Positions 49,995-59,070 of a stretch of DNA of 64,000 bases are shown here, one piece after another. Where the stretch lies: assembly GCA_050313295.1 (NCBI GenBank), contig JBNPLD010000004.1. One strand, given 5' to 3'. Under the pieces are notes generated by a model. That model was not told the DNA's origin and did not search any database. It saw nothing but the letters and a program-made list of their open reading frames with translations. Source of the DNA: S5-A14a sp022766365. Lineage in GTDB: Bacteria; Bacillota; Clostridia; Peptostreptococcales; Anaerovoracaceae. Both the position numbers and the translations under genes were made by a program. The stretch's first letter is position 1; each line of letters starts with the position of its first letter.

Positions 49995-51857
49995 TCAATG
50001 ATCTTTGGTAATATTGTGCTTTTTCAACTTCTCGTAAAACCGGGATTTTGAAATGCCCAGAATGTGCATCGTTTTCGTTTTGTCGCCGCCATACCTTTCC
50101 AGTGTATCCTGGATAATTCGTTTTTCTTCCGACATAAGTCTGCTTTTCAGGCTTTGGTCGTCAAGATCTTGCGCACCCCTTGTATCTATAAGCAAATGCT
50201 CTCTGTATATCATATTTCCATCGCACAAAACAATGGCTCTTTCTATGATGTTTTCAAGTTCTCTGACGTTACCGGGCCATTCGTACGATGACAGTGCATC
50301 CATTGCTTCATGAGAAAATTGCTTCTTCTTCATTCCGTAGCTTATGAGAAGATTTGAAAGGATTGAATTGGCAAGGAGTTTGATGTCGTTGTTGCGTTCT
50401 CTCAATGGAGGAATGTGTATAGGAAAAACATTAATACGGTAAAACAGGTCTTGCCTGAAGTTACCATTTGCAACTTCTTCCGCCAGATCTCTGTTGGTGG
50501 CTGTAATAACTCTTACATTTACATCAATAGGCGTTGTTGAGCCGACTCTGTAGATGCGTTTGTACTGGAGGACGTTGAGGAGTTTAACCTGTATCTCCGG
50601 TGAAATTTCTCCGATTTCATCGAGGAAAATCGTACCACCGTTGGCTTCCTCAAAATATCCGGACTTTCCTTGTCTGTTTGCTCCCGTGAAGGAGGACGGT
50701 GCATAACCGAATAACTCCGATTCTATGAGAGAAGGAGCGATTGCATTACAAGATACCATCACAAACGGAGCTTTTGGGTTCTTCATGTTGTGTATTTCTC
50801 TAGCTAGCCTTGATTTTCCTGTCCCGGAATCGCCGGTAATGATAACATTGAAGTTGGTTGAGGCAGCCTTTCGAGCAAGTTCTTTGACTGCGAGCATTTT
50901 AGCGTCGGAACCGATTATATTGGGAAATGAATCTTGATGGTTTGTAACTCCGATAGGGGAGTTCTTGTGTTTGGCTTCTATCGTTTTGTAGAAATTGTGA
51001 AAGATGTTCATTTTTTTTTCAACGGTGTCTCTATCCATAAGAAAGATATGTACGCCTTCATGGGAAGGGTTTTGTCTGTCTCGCAGCATAACAACCTGAA
51101 ACCAACGTTTGAAAATTTCCATGGGCTGTTCAATATGATATCCGTGCTGACTTTCCAAGGTGGTTTCGAGTGATGATATGCATTGTCGACCACCTAGAAT
51201 TTCAGATATCCCAACTCCGCTTGTGGGTAGAAGCTCCTTTTGCCCGGGAATATTCTTGCCGTAGAAGGATTTGCCCCTAAGAATTTCGCCGGCTTCTTCT
51301 CCTCTGAACCCGTAGCCTTTGCATTGGAAGAACTTTATCTCATGGGTGTTGCCATCAATGATTACCATATGACCGACACTTTCGATATACTCCATGGTAA
51401 AGAGCTTGTCATTTACACATATCATCATCTGATTTAAAGCCAAATCGATGGATGCTGAAATCTTTATATCGTTAGGCGTTGCAGAGATACTCATTAGATT
51501 TTTGGGCACATATGTGCGTAGGGACTTATATACAGGTTTAAAGTTGCTTCTGAATTTTCCGATAAGCAGCAGGCTGTCACCTTTCCGGATCCGATTATCT
51601 TCAACACCCAGCAACTTCAGATCTGTCGGAGAGAGCATATCATCGTTTCCGAGATCGTTGTCAGCTAAAATCACGATGTCTTCGGGCTCGATTTTTCCAT
51701 GGGGGTGACTCATTCCGTTTGGTAAGGTAATTCCCAGCATTTCTTTAGCCGGGTCATTGATTATCTCTACGATTTTATCGTTATTGACGTAGATATAGCC
51801 CTGATCCAGGTTTGTATAAATATCGCTAAGGCTTTTTATGTGCTCCGAAATATTCAT
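49995..51857 (-). CDS. Sigma-54-dependent transcriptional activator
   Basis: The 620-residue protein has an N-terminal sensing region of about 310 residues without a receiver domain, likely PAS-like. An AAA+ domain (about 320-545) follows, with GDSGTGKS near 342, ESELFGYAPSSFTGA and FLDEIGEIS. The C-terminus is a Fis-type HTH (TMHILGISKSRFYEKLKKH). The sigma-54-contact loop reads SSFTGA instead of GAFTGA. It is immediately upstream of the -24/-12 promoter of dapF and is the evident activator of that operon. An AAAGGAG site precedes the ATG. Confidence 0.93.
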   Translation of the reverse strand: MNISEHIKSLSDIYTNLDQGYIYVNNDKIVEIINDPAKEMLGITLPNGMSHPHGKIEPEDIVILADNDLGNDDMLSPTDLKLLGVEDNRIRKGDSLLLIGKFRSNFKPVYKSLRTYVPKNLMSISATPNDIKISASIDLALNQMMICVNDKLFTMEYIESVGHMVIIDGNTHEIKFFQCKGYGFRGEEAGEILRGKSFYGKNIPGQKELLPTSGVGISEILGGRQCISSLETTLESQHGYHIEQPMEIFKRWFQVVMLRDRQNPSHEGVHIFLMDRDTVEKKMNIFHNFYKTIEAKHKNSPIGVTNHQDSFPNIIGSDAKMLAVKELARKAASTNFNVIITGDSGTGKSRLAREIHNMKNPKAPFVMVSCNAIAPSLIESELFGYAPSSFTGANRQGKSGYFEEANGGTIFLDEIGEISPEIQVKLLNVLQYKRIYRVGSTTPIDVNVRVITATNRDLAEEVANGNFRQDLFYRINVFPIHIPPLRERNNDIKLLANSILSNLLISYGMKKKQFSHEAMDALSSYEWPGNVRELENIIERAIVLCDGNMIYREHLLIDTRGAQDLDDQSLKSRLMSEEKRIIQDTLERYGGDKTKTMHILGISKSRFYEKLKKHNITKDH

Positions 51858-52061
51858 TTATGTCTCCTTTATAAATATTGTTGCAATTTATGATTTTGTT
51901 TTTATTGACAGTTAAAAACCCTTTGCGTGGATTGATAAAAATATGCAACATGGTTTTCATTATTAATATTATAGCAGAAAAGTCCTGAAATTGGGAATAT
52001 TATATCAAAAACGGGAATTACGAACCACAAGTTGAAAGGGATAAAATTCTCAATAAAAATA

Positions 52062-52102
52062 AGTGTAGCAAGTAGAGAATGTTCTCTATCTGCTACACTT
52101 TT
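52062..52102. terminator. Strong hairpin in the gap between the activator and carD
   Basis: GTGTAGCA..AGAGAA and TTCTCT..TGCTACAC form a long stem with a two-base loop, T-rich on both sides. No gene ends here on the plus strand, so it may insulate the two divergent units or end an unannotated short transcript. Confidence 0.6.
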
Positions 52103-52370
52103 ATGGTACTAAATAGCCTGAAGCAGGCTCACAATCTAATTTTTAGTTTTCAAAATTGAATTTTATTTTTTCCTTTACCGCCCGCCATTTAACTATTAGC
52201 GTAATGCTATAATTGTATCTGAATGACGATAATATGAGATAAAAATCTGATAATTCGATTTGATATATTATCTATAAAGACAGAAAATTTAAATGATGTT
52301 TTCCCTCAAACTCCGCATAATTCAGCCAATTCGGAGGGCTTGTATTTTGCATTATAACAAGCATGTTTGC

Positions 52371-52399
52371 TTGACTATCCAAACCTCTGGATATATACT
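52371..52399 (+). promoter_or_regulatory. Promoter of carD
   Basis: TTGACT (52371-52376) and TATACT (52394-52399) with a 17-base spacer lie 40 bases before the carD start. Confidence 0.8.
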
Positions 52400-52438
52400 A
52401 TAAGTAGGAGTTTTATTTTTTGGTGAAAGAAGGTAAAA

Positions 52439-52933
52439 ATGTTTAAAATAGGTGACAGAATCTTATATCCAATGCACGGCGCGGGCAAAATCGAACGTAT
52501 CGAACAGATAGAGGCACTGGGTGAACTCAGGGACTACTATGTGCTGAAACTGGCGGTCGGTAACCTGGATGTTATGGTGCCGATTTCTTCAAGTGAAGAG
52601 GTAGGGATTCGCCACATAATAGAAGAGGAATATTTGCCGGAAGTGTATGAGGTTTTAAATGGGGAGTCATCTTCTATGCCTAGGAATTGGAACAGACGAT
52701 ACCGTGAGAACATGGAACTTCTGAAGTCGGGGGACATATTGAAAACGGCCCAGGTTGTCAGAAACCTTCTGCGAGTGGACAGAGTGAAGAAGTTGTCTAC
52801 CGGGGAAAAAAAGATGCTCAAGAATGCAAGGCAGATTCTCGAGAGTGAGATTGTCCTGGTAGCGGGGATTTCTCCGGAAGAGGTTAGCGCGAAGGTAGAA
52901 AAGGAGATTTTTACCGATGAGTTCGGGGAATGA
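52439..52933 (+). CDS. carD: CarD-family transcriptional regulator
   Basis: The 164-residue protein begins with the CarD/CdnL RNA polymerase-interacting domain (FKIGDRILYPMHGAGKIERIE, about 1-65), followed by a helical DNA-binding domain (about 75-160). CarD proteins bind the RNA polymerase beta subunit and stabilise open complexes at rRNA and other promoters. Location next to PIN/TRAM and ispDF genes is common in Clostridia. A GAAGG site precedes the ATG. Confidence 0.92.
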   Translation: MFKIGDRILYPMHGAGKIERIEQIEALGELRDYYVLKLAVGNLDVMVPISSSEEVGIRHIIEEEYLPEVYEVLNGESSSMPRNWNRRYRENMELLKSGDILKTAQVVRNLLRVDRVKKLSTGEKKMLKNARQILESEIVLVAGISPEEVSAKVEKEIFTDEFGE

Positions 52934-53079
52934 AGAGACTAAGCGGGGAAGCGACGGCCTGTTTAAATTTGAGAAGCAAGCTATTGACTTGTTGCTGTGG
53001 AATCAAAGGACCGTAAAGCTGTGGCTGCTTTAATCCGAAACGAATAAGTACATAGGGAAGGAGGCGTGAGACAGGAAAC

Positions 53080-54192
53080 ATGCTGAAAAAATTTTTAAGG
53101 GCGCTATTCACTATAGTAGGCGCCTTTGTAGGTTATGGGCTCTTCTTGGCGTCAATTCAGTTGATTCAGTATTCCGGCGTAAAGATTTTTGAAAAGTTTT
53201 CCTACACGGAGGTCTATACAGCCGGGGCAATTTTCGCAATTATTTTCGCAATTATTTTCTTTAGATTGACACCACTTATCAGAAGAGGCAGCGTCAAAAT
53301 GGCTGATAACATTGAGAGTGATCTGGCAGGAGTTTCGGCTAATACCATTGTGACCGGAACCGTGGGCCTTGTAATCGGCTTTTTGATTGCACTTTTGGTG
53401 AGCCAAATATACGTTGCCGTTATTGACGACCAGTATCTTTATGCGGGGATAACTATTGCCACATATATGTTTTTTGGATATGTGGGAACCGTCGTTGCAA
53501 AGAGCAAGGGCAAAGAAATTCTGGACACATTTATCGCTCCCAGGAAGGCTTTTGAGGAAAAGCTTTTTACAAGGGGCAAGAAGAAAGGTGATGGTGTACC
53601 GAAAATTCTGGATACAAGCGTGATAATCGACGGACGAATAGCGGAGATTATGAAAACCGGCTTCATAGAAGGTCAAATCGTGATTCCAGAGTTCGTTCTT
53701 GTGGAACTCAGGCACATTGCAGATTCATCGGATTCTCTCAAGAGAGTCAGGGGACGCAGAGGTCTGGATATTCTGAACAAAATACAGATGGAATATGGAA
53801 TCGAAATTTACAATACTGATTCCGAGAAGTCCATCAAGGAAATCCCCGAGGTGGACGTGAAGCTGCTTAAGCTTGCCCAGATTTTGGGGGGCAAGGTTGT
53901 CACTAACGATTTCAATTTAAACAAGGTTGCGGCTATAAATGGAGTGGAAGTTCTGAATATCAATGAGCTTGCAAATACTTTAAAACCCGTGGTAATTCCG
54001 GGAGAAGATATGACTGTCAGTCTGGTAAAGCAAGGGAAAGACAGCAGTCAGGCCATTGGATACTTAGATGATGGAACGATGATAGTGGTAGAGGATGGAA
54101 GACCGAAGATAGGAAAGACGGTTGAAATCGGTGTGACCAGTGTGTTGCAAACATCAGCAGGCAGAATGATTTTCGGACGTCTGAAGAAGTGA
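53080..54192 (+). CDS. PIN/TRAM-domain membrane protein (YacL type)
   Basis: The 370-residue protein has four hydrophobic segments in the first 150 residues, then a PIN nuclease-like domain (about 168-290, KILDTSVIIDGRIAEIMKTG) and a C-terminal TRAM domain (about 300-368). The PIN acidic residues appear retained. YacL of Bacillus has this layout, and its function is not established. It lies between carD and ispDF, the typical gene order. Confidence 0.9.
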   Translation: MLKKFLRALFTIVGAFVGYGLFLASIQLIQYSGVKIFEKFSYTEVYTAGAIFAIIFAIIFFRLTPLIRRGSVKMADNIESDLAGVSANTIVTGTVGLVIGFLIALLVSQIYVAVIDDQYLYAGITIATYMFFGYVGTVVAKSKGKEILDTFIAPRKAFEEKLFTRGKKKGDGVPKILDTSVIIDGRIAEIMKTGFIEGQIVIPEFVLVELRHIADSSDSLKRVRGRRGLDILNKIQMEYGIEIYNTDSEKSIKEIPEVDVKLLKLAQILGGKVVTNDFNLNKVAAINGVEVLNINELANTLKPVVIPGEDMTVSLVKQGKDSSQAIGYLDDGTMIVVEDGRPKIGKTVEIGVTSVLQTSAGRMIFGRLKK

Positions 54193-54222
54193 GCAATAAC
54201 TTGAAATTTGGAGTGGTGCTTG

Positions 54223-55398
54223 ATGTTCAAGGAAAAAACAGTAATTTTACTTATCGCTGCAGCAGGTAGCGGAATACGACTTGGAGGGGGAATCCCCAAA
54301 CAATTCATAACAATGGAAGGTTTGGGAGGACTGTCTCCGTTACAAAGATCACTCATTACAGCCGGGATGATCAGGGAAATTGATAGAATAATAGTTGTTA
54401 TTAACTCGGAATATATGGATTTGGCTAAAGAACAGATATCCGAACTTAAAATCGGGAAAGCAAATGTGGAAGTGATCCCCGGAGGAGAAACTCGGCAGGA
54501 TAGTGTAGCAAGAGGAATTAGATACGGCCTGGCCGGAGAGGGCAGCCCATGTAAGCCGGAGGATACCCTGGTGCTTGTTCATGATGCGGCAAGACCAAAG
54601 GCCTCGGTTGATTTATATAACAGGGTCCTCAGGAGGGCAGCAGAGGATGGGGCTGCGGTACCCGGAGTTAATGTGAAGGATACCATAAGGCATACGGAGA
54701 AAGGAACTCTGGACAGAAGCAAGCTCCTGAGTGTGCAAACTCCACAGGGATTTTGGGGAAAACTTTTGCTCGACGCTGTAGAGTATGCGGAAGATACATG
54801 TTTCGAGGCAACTGATGAAGGCAGCCTTGTGGATCACTATGGACATAAGGTCGCGACGGTTTTGGGATCCAATTCGAATTCAAAGATTACGAACCCCGAG
54901 GACGTCGGCAAGAATCTTTGTATTGGAACAGGATATGATGTTCACGCTTTTGGAGAAGGAAGAAAACTTATCTTGGGAGGGGTGGAGATACCCTGGGACA
55001 AGGGTCTGGTAGGGCATTCAGATGCCGATGTTCTGATACATGCCTTCATGGACGGAATTCTCGGCGCTATAGGTGAGGGTGACATAGGACTGCTTTTTCC
55101 TGACAGCGATGCTAAATATAGCGGCGTTTCCAGTTTGGAGCTTTTAAAAGATGTGGAAGCATTAATGAAAAAGAAATTTTACTCTCTGGAGAATGCCGAT
55201 ATCACGGTGGTTTGCCAGGAACCAAAAATAAGACCATTTGTTGACAGAATGGAAGAGAACCTCATGGCGATAATCCCGGCAAGGTATGGTATAAATATAA
55301 AGGGTACGACTACGGAGAGATTAGGATTTGAAGGTCGGGGGGAAGGTATTGCAGTACAGGCAACTGTTTTGTTATCGAAGATGACTTGGGGTGAATAA
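54223..55398 (+). CDS. ispDF: Bifunctional IspD-IspF isoprenoid enzyme
   Basis: The ATG at 54223 behind GGAGTGG gives 391 residues. The N-terminal half (about 1-228) is IspD (LIAAAGSGIRLGGGIPKQF), which makes CDP-methylerythritol. The C-terminal half (about 232-390) is IspF (GTGYDVHAFGEGRKLILGGV, GHSDADVLIHAFMD), which makes methylerythritol cyclodiphosphate. Both belong to the non-mevalonate pathway. Such fusions occur in Clostridia and alphaproteobacteria, although the middle enzyme IspE acts between the two steps. Confidence 0.95.
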   Translation: MFKEKTVILLIAAAGSGIRLGGGIPKQFITMEGLGGLSPLQRSLITAGMIREIDRIIVVINSEYMDLAKEQISELKIGKANVEVIPGGETRQDSVARGIRYGLAGEGSPCKPEDTLVLVHDAARPKASVDLYNRVLRRAAEDGAAVPGVNVKDTIRHTEKGTLDRSKLLSVQTPQGFWGKLLLDAVEYAEDTCFEATDEGSLVDHYGHKVATVLGSNSNSKITNPEDVGKNLCIGTGYDVHAFGEGRKLILGGVEIPWDKGLVGHSDADVLIHAFMDGILGAIGEGDIGLLFPDSDAKYSGVSSLELLKDVEALMKKKFYSLENADITVVCQEPKIRPFVDRMEENLMAIIPARYGINIKGTTTERLGFEGRGEGIAVQATVLLSKMTWGE

Positions 55399-55433
55399 GG
55401 ACACAACATTTTAAATGATTAAGGAGAACATAT

Positions 55434-57191
55434 ATGAGATTATCGGAAATGCATTTGAAAACCTTGAGAGAGGTACCGAGCGAGGCTGAACTTCCAAGCC
55501 ATATATTACTTTTGCGTACGGGTATGATTCGGAAACTCGTATCGGGAGTTTATGGTTTTATGAATATGGGCTATAGATCTGTAAGAAAAATTGAGAAAAT
55601 CATAAGAGAGGAAATGGACGCAAAGGGTGGTCAGGAGATTTTAATGTCTGCGATTCAGCCTGCAGAGCTTTGGGAAGAGTCAGGGAGATGGTATGCATAT
55701 GGGCCTGAGCTTTGGAGACTTAAAGACAGAAACGGCAGGGAATTTTGCCTTGGCCCTACTCATGAGGAAATTTTTACTGATATCGCAAGGGCAGACATCA
55801 CTTCCCACAGACAGTTGCCTGTAAACCTCTATCAGATTCAAACCAAATATAGAGATGAGGCAAGACCCAGGTTCGGCCTTATGAGGAGCCGTGAGTTCAT
55901 AATGAAGGATGCATATTCATTTGATAAAGATGAAGAAGGGTTGAATGCCAGCTATCGGAAGATGTTCAAGGCTTATGAGAATATTTTTACAAGGTGCGGT
56001 TTGAAGTTCAGACCTGTTGAAGCGGACAGCGGTGCCATAGGAGGCAGCAATTCCCACGAGTTCACAGCTATTTCTGAGGTAGGCGAAAGTGAGATTGCTT
56101 ACTGTGAGAAATGTAATATGGCGGCGACTCTAGAGAGAGCCGGAGCTGTTGATTCTCCTCCTACCGGCAATGAAGAGGATTTTCTTCCTATGGAAGATAT
56201 CATCACCCCGGGAACCAAGACTATTGAAGATGTGGCGGAATATCTGGGAATAACACCGGACAAAACCATGAAAGCCCTTCTTTTTGTAACATATGACGAA
56301 GATGGCAGGGAGGATAAATATGTGGCGGCTTTCGTAAGAGGTGACAGAGAACTGAATATGACAAAGCTCATAAATGCTCTTGGGATCCCTGAACATGCAA
56401 TAGAATTTGCGGACGAAAAGAAGATGGCGGAAATTACCGGGTCTGTCGGAGGGTTTACAGGTCCTGTAGGGCTTCATGATTGTCTCATCGTTTGTGACAG
56501 CGAGTTGACGGGACAGGTGAACCTTGTGGCAGGAGCAAACAAAGAAAACTATCATAGAAAGAATGTAAACTACGGCAGAGATTACAAAGCCGATATAGTC
56601 GTTGATCTAAAAACTCTCAAGGAGGGAGACCCTTGTCCGGAGTGCGGGAACCCTGTGAAGGTTGCAAGGGGTATCGAAGTTGGACAGGTGTTCAAGCTTG
56701 GAACGAAGTATTCCGAAGCGATGGGGGCCAACTATAAGGATGAAAATCAGCTGGAGAAGCCGATATATATGGGTTGTTACGGTATTGGAGTTACAAGGAC
56801 TCTGGCGGCAGTGGTTGAACAACATCACGATAAAGACGGAATAATTTGGCCTATGTCGATTGCACCGTATCACTGCATCATAACTTTGGTTAACTCTAAA
56901 GATGAAGCACAATGCAGCCTTGCTGAGCAGATTTACGAGAGTCTTCTAAATCTCGGTGTTGAGGTCCTTTTGGACGATCGTAAAGAGAGACCGGGTGTAA
57001 AGTTTAAAGATGCAGATTTGCTTGGAATTCCCATTAGAATTACAGTTGGGAAACTTGCTGCTGACAGACAGGTAGAATACAAATTGAGACGTGATGACAT
57101 TAAGACGGTTCTGTCTGCGGAAGAGGCTATCGCCGGTGCAGCGCAGTTGGTAAATGAAGAATCTGACGGCAGATGTTTTTTGACGGCTTAA
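55434..57191 (+). CDS. proS: Prolyl-tRNA synthetase
   Basis: The 585-residue protein is the bacterial-type ProRS: class II catalytic core, an insertion editing domain (about 220-410) and the C-terminal anticodon-binding domain (about 470-580). Visible segments are LRTGMIRKLVSGVYGFM, FCLGPTHEEIFTDIAR and RDEARPRFGLMRSREFIMKDAYSF. An AAGGAGA site precedes the ATG. Four bases separate its stop from the next gene. Confidence 0.96.
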   Translation: MRLSEMHLKTLREVPSEAELPSHILLLRTGMIRKLVSGVYGFMNMGYRSVRKIEKIIREEMDAKGGQEILMSAIQPAELWEESGRWYAYGPELWRLKDRNGREFCLGPTHEEIFTDIARADITSHRQLPVNLYQIQTKYRDEARPRFGLMRSREFIMKDAYSFDKDEEGLNASYRKMFKAYENIFTRCGLKFRPVEADSGAIGGSNSHEFTAISEVGESEIAYCEKCNMAATLERAGAVDSPPTGNEEDFLPMEDIITPGTKTIEDVAEYLGITPDKTMKALLFVTYDEDGREDKYVAAFVRGDRELNMTKLINALGIPEHAIEFADEKKMAEITGSVGGFTGPVGLHDCLIVCDSELTGQVNLVAGANKENYHRKNVNYGRDYKADIVVDLKTLKEGDPCPECGNPVKVARGIEVGQVFKLGTKYSEAMGANYKDENQLEKPIYMGCYGIGVTRTLAAVVEQHHDKDGIIWPMSIAPYHCIITLVNSKDEAQCSLAEQIYESLLNLGVEVLLDDRKERPGVKFKDADLLGIPIRITVGKLAADRQVEYKLRRDDIKTVLSAEEAIAGAAQLVNEESDGRCFLTA

Positions 57192-57194
57192 TAA

Positions 57195-57923
57195 ATGATT
57201 ACTAAAGGTAATGGACAGAATGAAGACTTTGATAACAGTCACGGGTGCGAAAATGAAGCCGGGCTCTATATCAAACTTTTTCTAACGTTCTTGAAACTCG
57301 GACTTTTCACCATAGGCGGCGGAATGGCTATGATTCCACTGCTAAAAGATGAAATGGTCAATAAGAAAGGGTGGTTGTCCGAAGATGAGATGCTCGACTG
57401 CCTGAGTGTAAGCCAAGGACTCCCGGGTGTCATAGCTGTTAATATGGCAACTTATATAGGCTATAGGAAGAAAGGCCCCTTGGGCTCTCTTCTGTCTACT
57501 ATAGGAGTTATACTTCCGAGTTTTATTGCCATCATCCTGGTTATAGAAATCTTGGAGCAGGTATCTGCCAGTCCTTATGTCAGTGGTGCCATTGCCGGGA
57601 TCAAAGCGGTGGCAACGGCATTGATTCTGGTGGCGACATATCAGGTGGGTCGTCAGGCTCTCAGGACACCGTTGCACTTTATCATGGCAGCTGCAACCCT
57701 TATAGCAGTGGGTATACTGAGCATGAACGCAGTTTATGCAATACTGGCCGGATGTGGGATAGGTATAGTATCAACCTTTCTAAAACCGACGGAAACAAAA
57801 AATACCACTTCGGGAGAGAAAGCAAATATGAACAGCGGAGGGAAAAAGGTGACTGATATCAAAGAAGGATTGCCTGATCAGACAGGTGATGAGGAGGAAC
57901 AAGATGGTAACAACATGGATTAA
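57195..57923 (+). CDS. Chromate transporter family half-protein, N-terminal partner
   Basis: The 242-residue protein is a short-chain CHR-family protein with one domain of about six helices. LGLFTIGGGMAMIPLLKDEMV and SQGLPGVIAVNMATYIGYR are the family's repeated motifs. The last 45 residues are a charged low-complexity tail. The paired second half follows with an overlap of 20 bases. Whether such pairs export chromate or another oxyanion is unknown. The start, 4 bases after proS, lacks a strong ribosome binding site. Confidence 0.88.
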   Translation: MITKGNGQNEDFDNSHGCENEAGLYIKLFLTFLKLGLFTIGGGMAMIPLLKDEMVNKKGWLSEDEMLDCLSVSQGLPGVIAVNMATYIGYRKKGPLGSLLSTIGVILPSFIAIILVIEILEQVSASPYVSGAIAGIKAVATALILVATYQVGRQALRTPLHFIMAAATLIAVGILSMNAVYAILAGCGIGIVSTFLKPTETKNTTSGEKANMNSGGKKVTDIKEGLPDQTGDEEEQDGNNMD

Positions 57924-58434
57924 TCTGTTTCTCTCCTTTGGGAAAATAGGCCTCTTCGGATTCGGTGGAGGTCTTGCGATGCTACCGATTATATTCCAGA
58001 CTGCACGAGTATTTGGCATTGATGAACCTGGAGAATTCGGCAACTTGGTTGCAATTTCCCAGGTAACCCCCGGGCCTTTGGCAATTAACGCCGCAACTTA
58101 TGTGGGATATTACACAGACGGTTTACCGGGAGCATTAGCGGCTACAATCGGAGTGGCAATTCCCTCTTTCGTCATGGTCATGGTAGTCAGCTATTTTGTG
58201 GAGAAATTCAAAAATAGCAAAATCGTGGCAGGAACCCTTGCAGGTGTCAGACCTGTAACAGTGGGGCTTGTAGGAGCGGCCGGGTACTTTATGCTGAGTG
58301 CAATGGCAAGTGACCGGAACCTGATTTCCGTCGGCATACTCTTCGGGACTCTTCTGCTTTCAGGGAAATGGAAGATAAATCCCTTCCTGCTGATTGGAAT
58401 TGCGGGAGTTATGGGAGCGTTCCTCATAAGATGA
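57904..58434 (+). CDS. Chromate transporter family half-protein, C-terminal partner
   Basis: The ATG at 57904, behind GAGGAGG, gives 176 residues; a start at 57886 lies upstream of that site. It carries the same CHR motifs, FGKIGLFGFGGGLAMLPII and SQVTPGPLAINAATYVGY. Two such short proteins act together in place of one long ChrA. It overlaps the partner by 20 bases, so both are co-translated. Confidence 0.88.
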   Translation: MVTTWINLFLSFGKIGLFGFGGGLAMLPIIFQTARVFGIDEPGEFGNLVAISQVTPGPLAINAATYVGYYTDGLPGALAATIGVAIPSFVMVMVVSYFVEKFKNSKIVAGTLAGVRPVTVGLVGAAGYFMLSAMASDRNLISVGILFGTLLLSGKWKINPFLLIGIAGVMGAFLIR

Positions 58435-58494
58435 GCGTTTTGAGAATAGAAGAATAGTGTGAAGTAATTAACCGAAACGAAAGGAAAAGAAGAT

Positions 58495-58974
58495 ATGAAA
58501 AAAGTGATAATCGAGATGGCAGACGGAGGAGTTATGAAGGGTGAATTATACGATGATATTGCACCTATTTCCGTCGAAAACTTCGAGAAGCTGGCAAATG
58601 AGAAATTCTACGATGGCTTGACATTTCACCGGGTTATCCCCGGGTTTATGATACAGGGCGGTTGTCCACAGGGGAATGGAATGGGTGGCCCGGGATATAC
58701 TATCAAGGGTGAATTTGCCCAAAACGGAGTACAAAACGACTTGAAACATACAGAGGGTGTACTTTCTATGGCAAGAGCGATGGATCCGAATTCAGCAGGT
58801 TCGCAGTTTTTTATCATGGTGGCTGATGCACCTCATCTTGATGGAGGCTATGCTGCATTCGGTAAGATTACTGAGGGAATGAATGAGGCTCAGAAAATTG
58901 CAGCCGTGCCGCGAAATGCCATGGATAAACCGCATGAAGATGTTGTAATTAAGAGCATAAGAGTGACAGATTAG
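58495..58974 (+). CDS. Cyclophilin-type peptidyl-prolyl isomerase
   Basis: The 159-residue single-domain cyclophilin has FHRVIPGFMIQGGCPQG, the active-site Arg in FHR, and MARAMDPNSAGSQFFIM. It accelerates proline isomerisation in folding. There is no signal peptide, so it is cytoplasmic. The start has a GAAAGGAAAAG site. Confidence 0.95.
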   Translation: MKKVIIEMADGGVMKGELYDDIAPISVENFEKLANEKFYDGLTFHRVIPGFMIQGGCPQGNGMGGPGYTIKGEFAQNGVQNDLKHTEGVLSMARAMDPNSAGSQFFIMVADAPHLDGGYAAFGKITEGMNEAQKIAAVPRNAMDKPHEDVVIKSIRVTD

Positions 58975-59070
58975 GGTATAGGACTATTAGATTTCAGGAG
59001 GTAATCATGCTATCCGGAGTGTTATGATAAACAGCACGGAATATGGAGGCAAAGGGAACGCGGAGATAAG

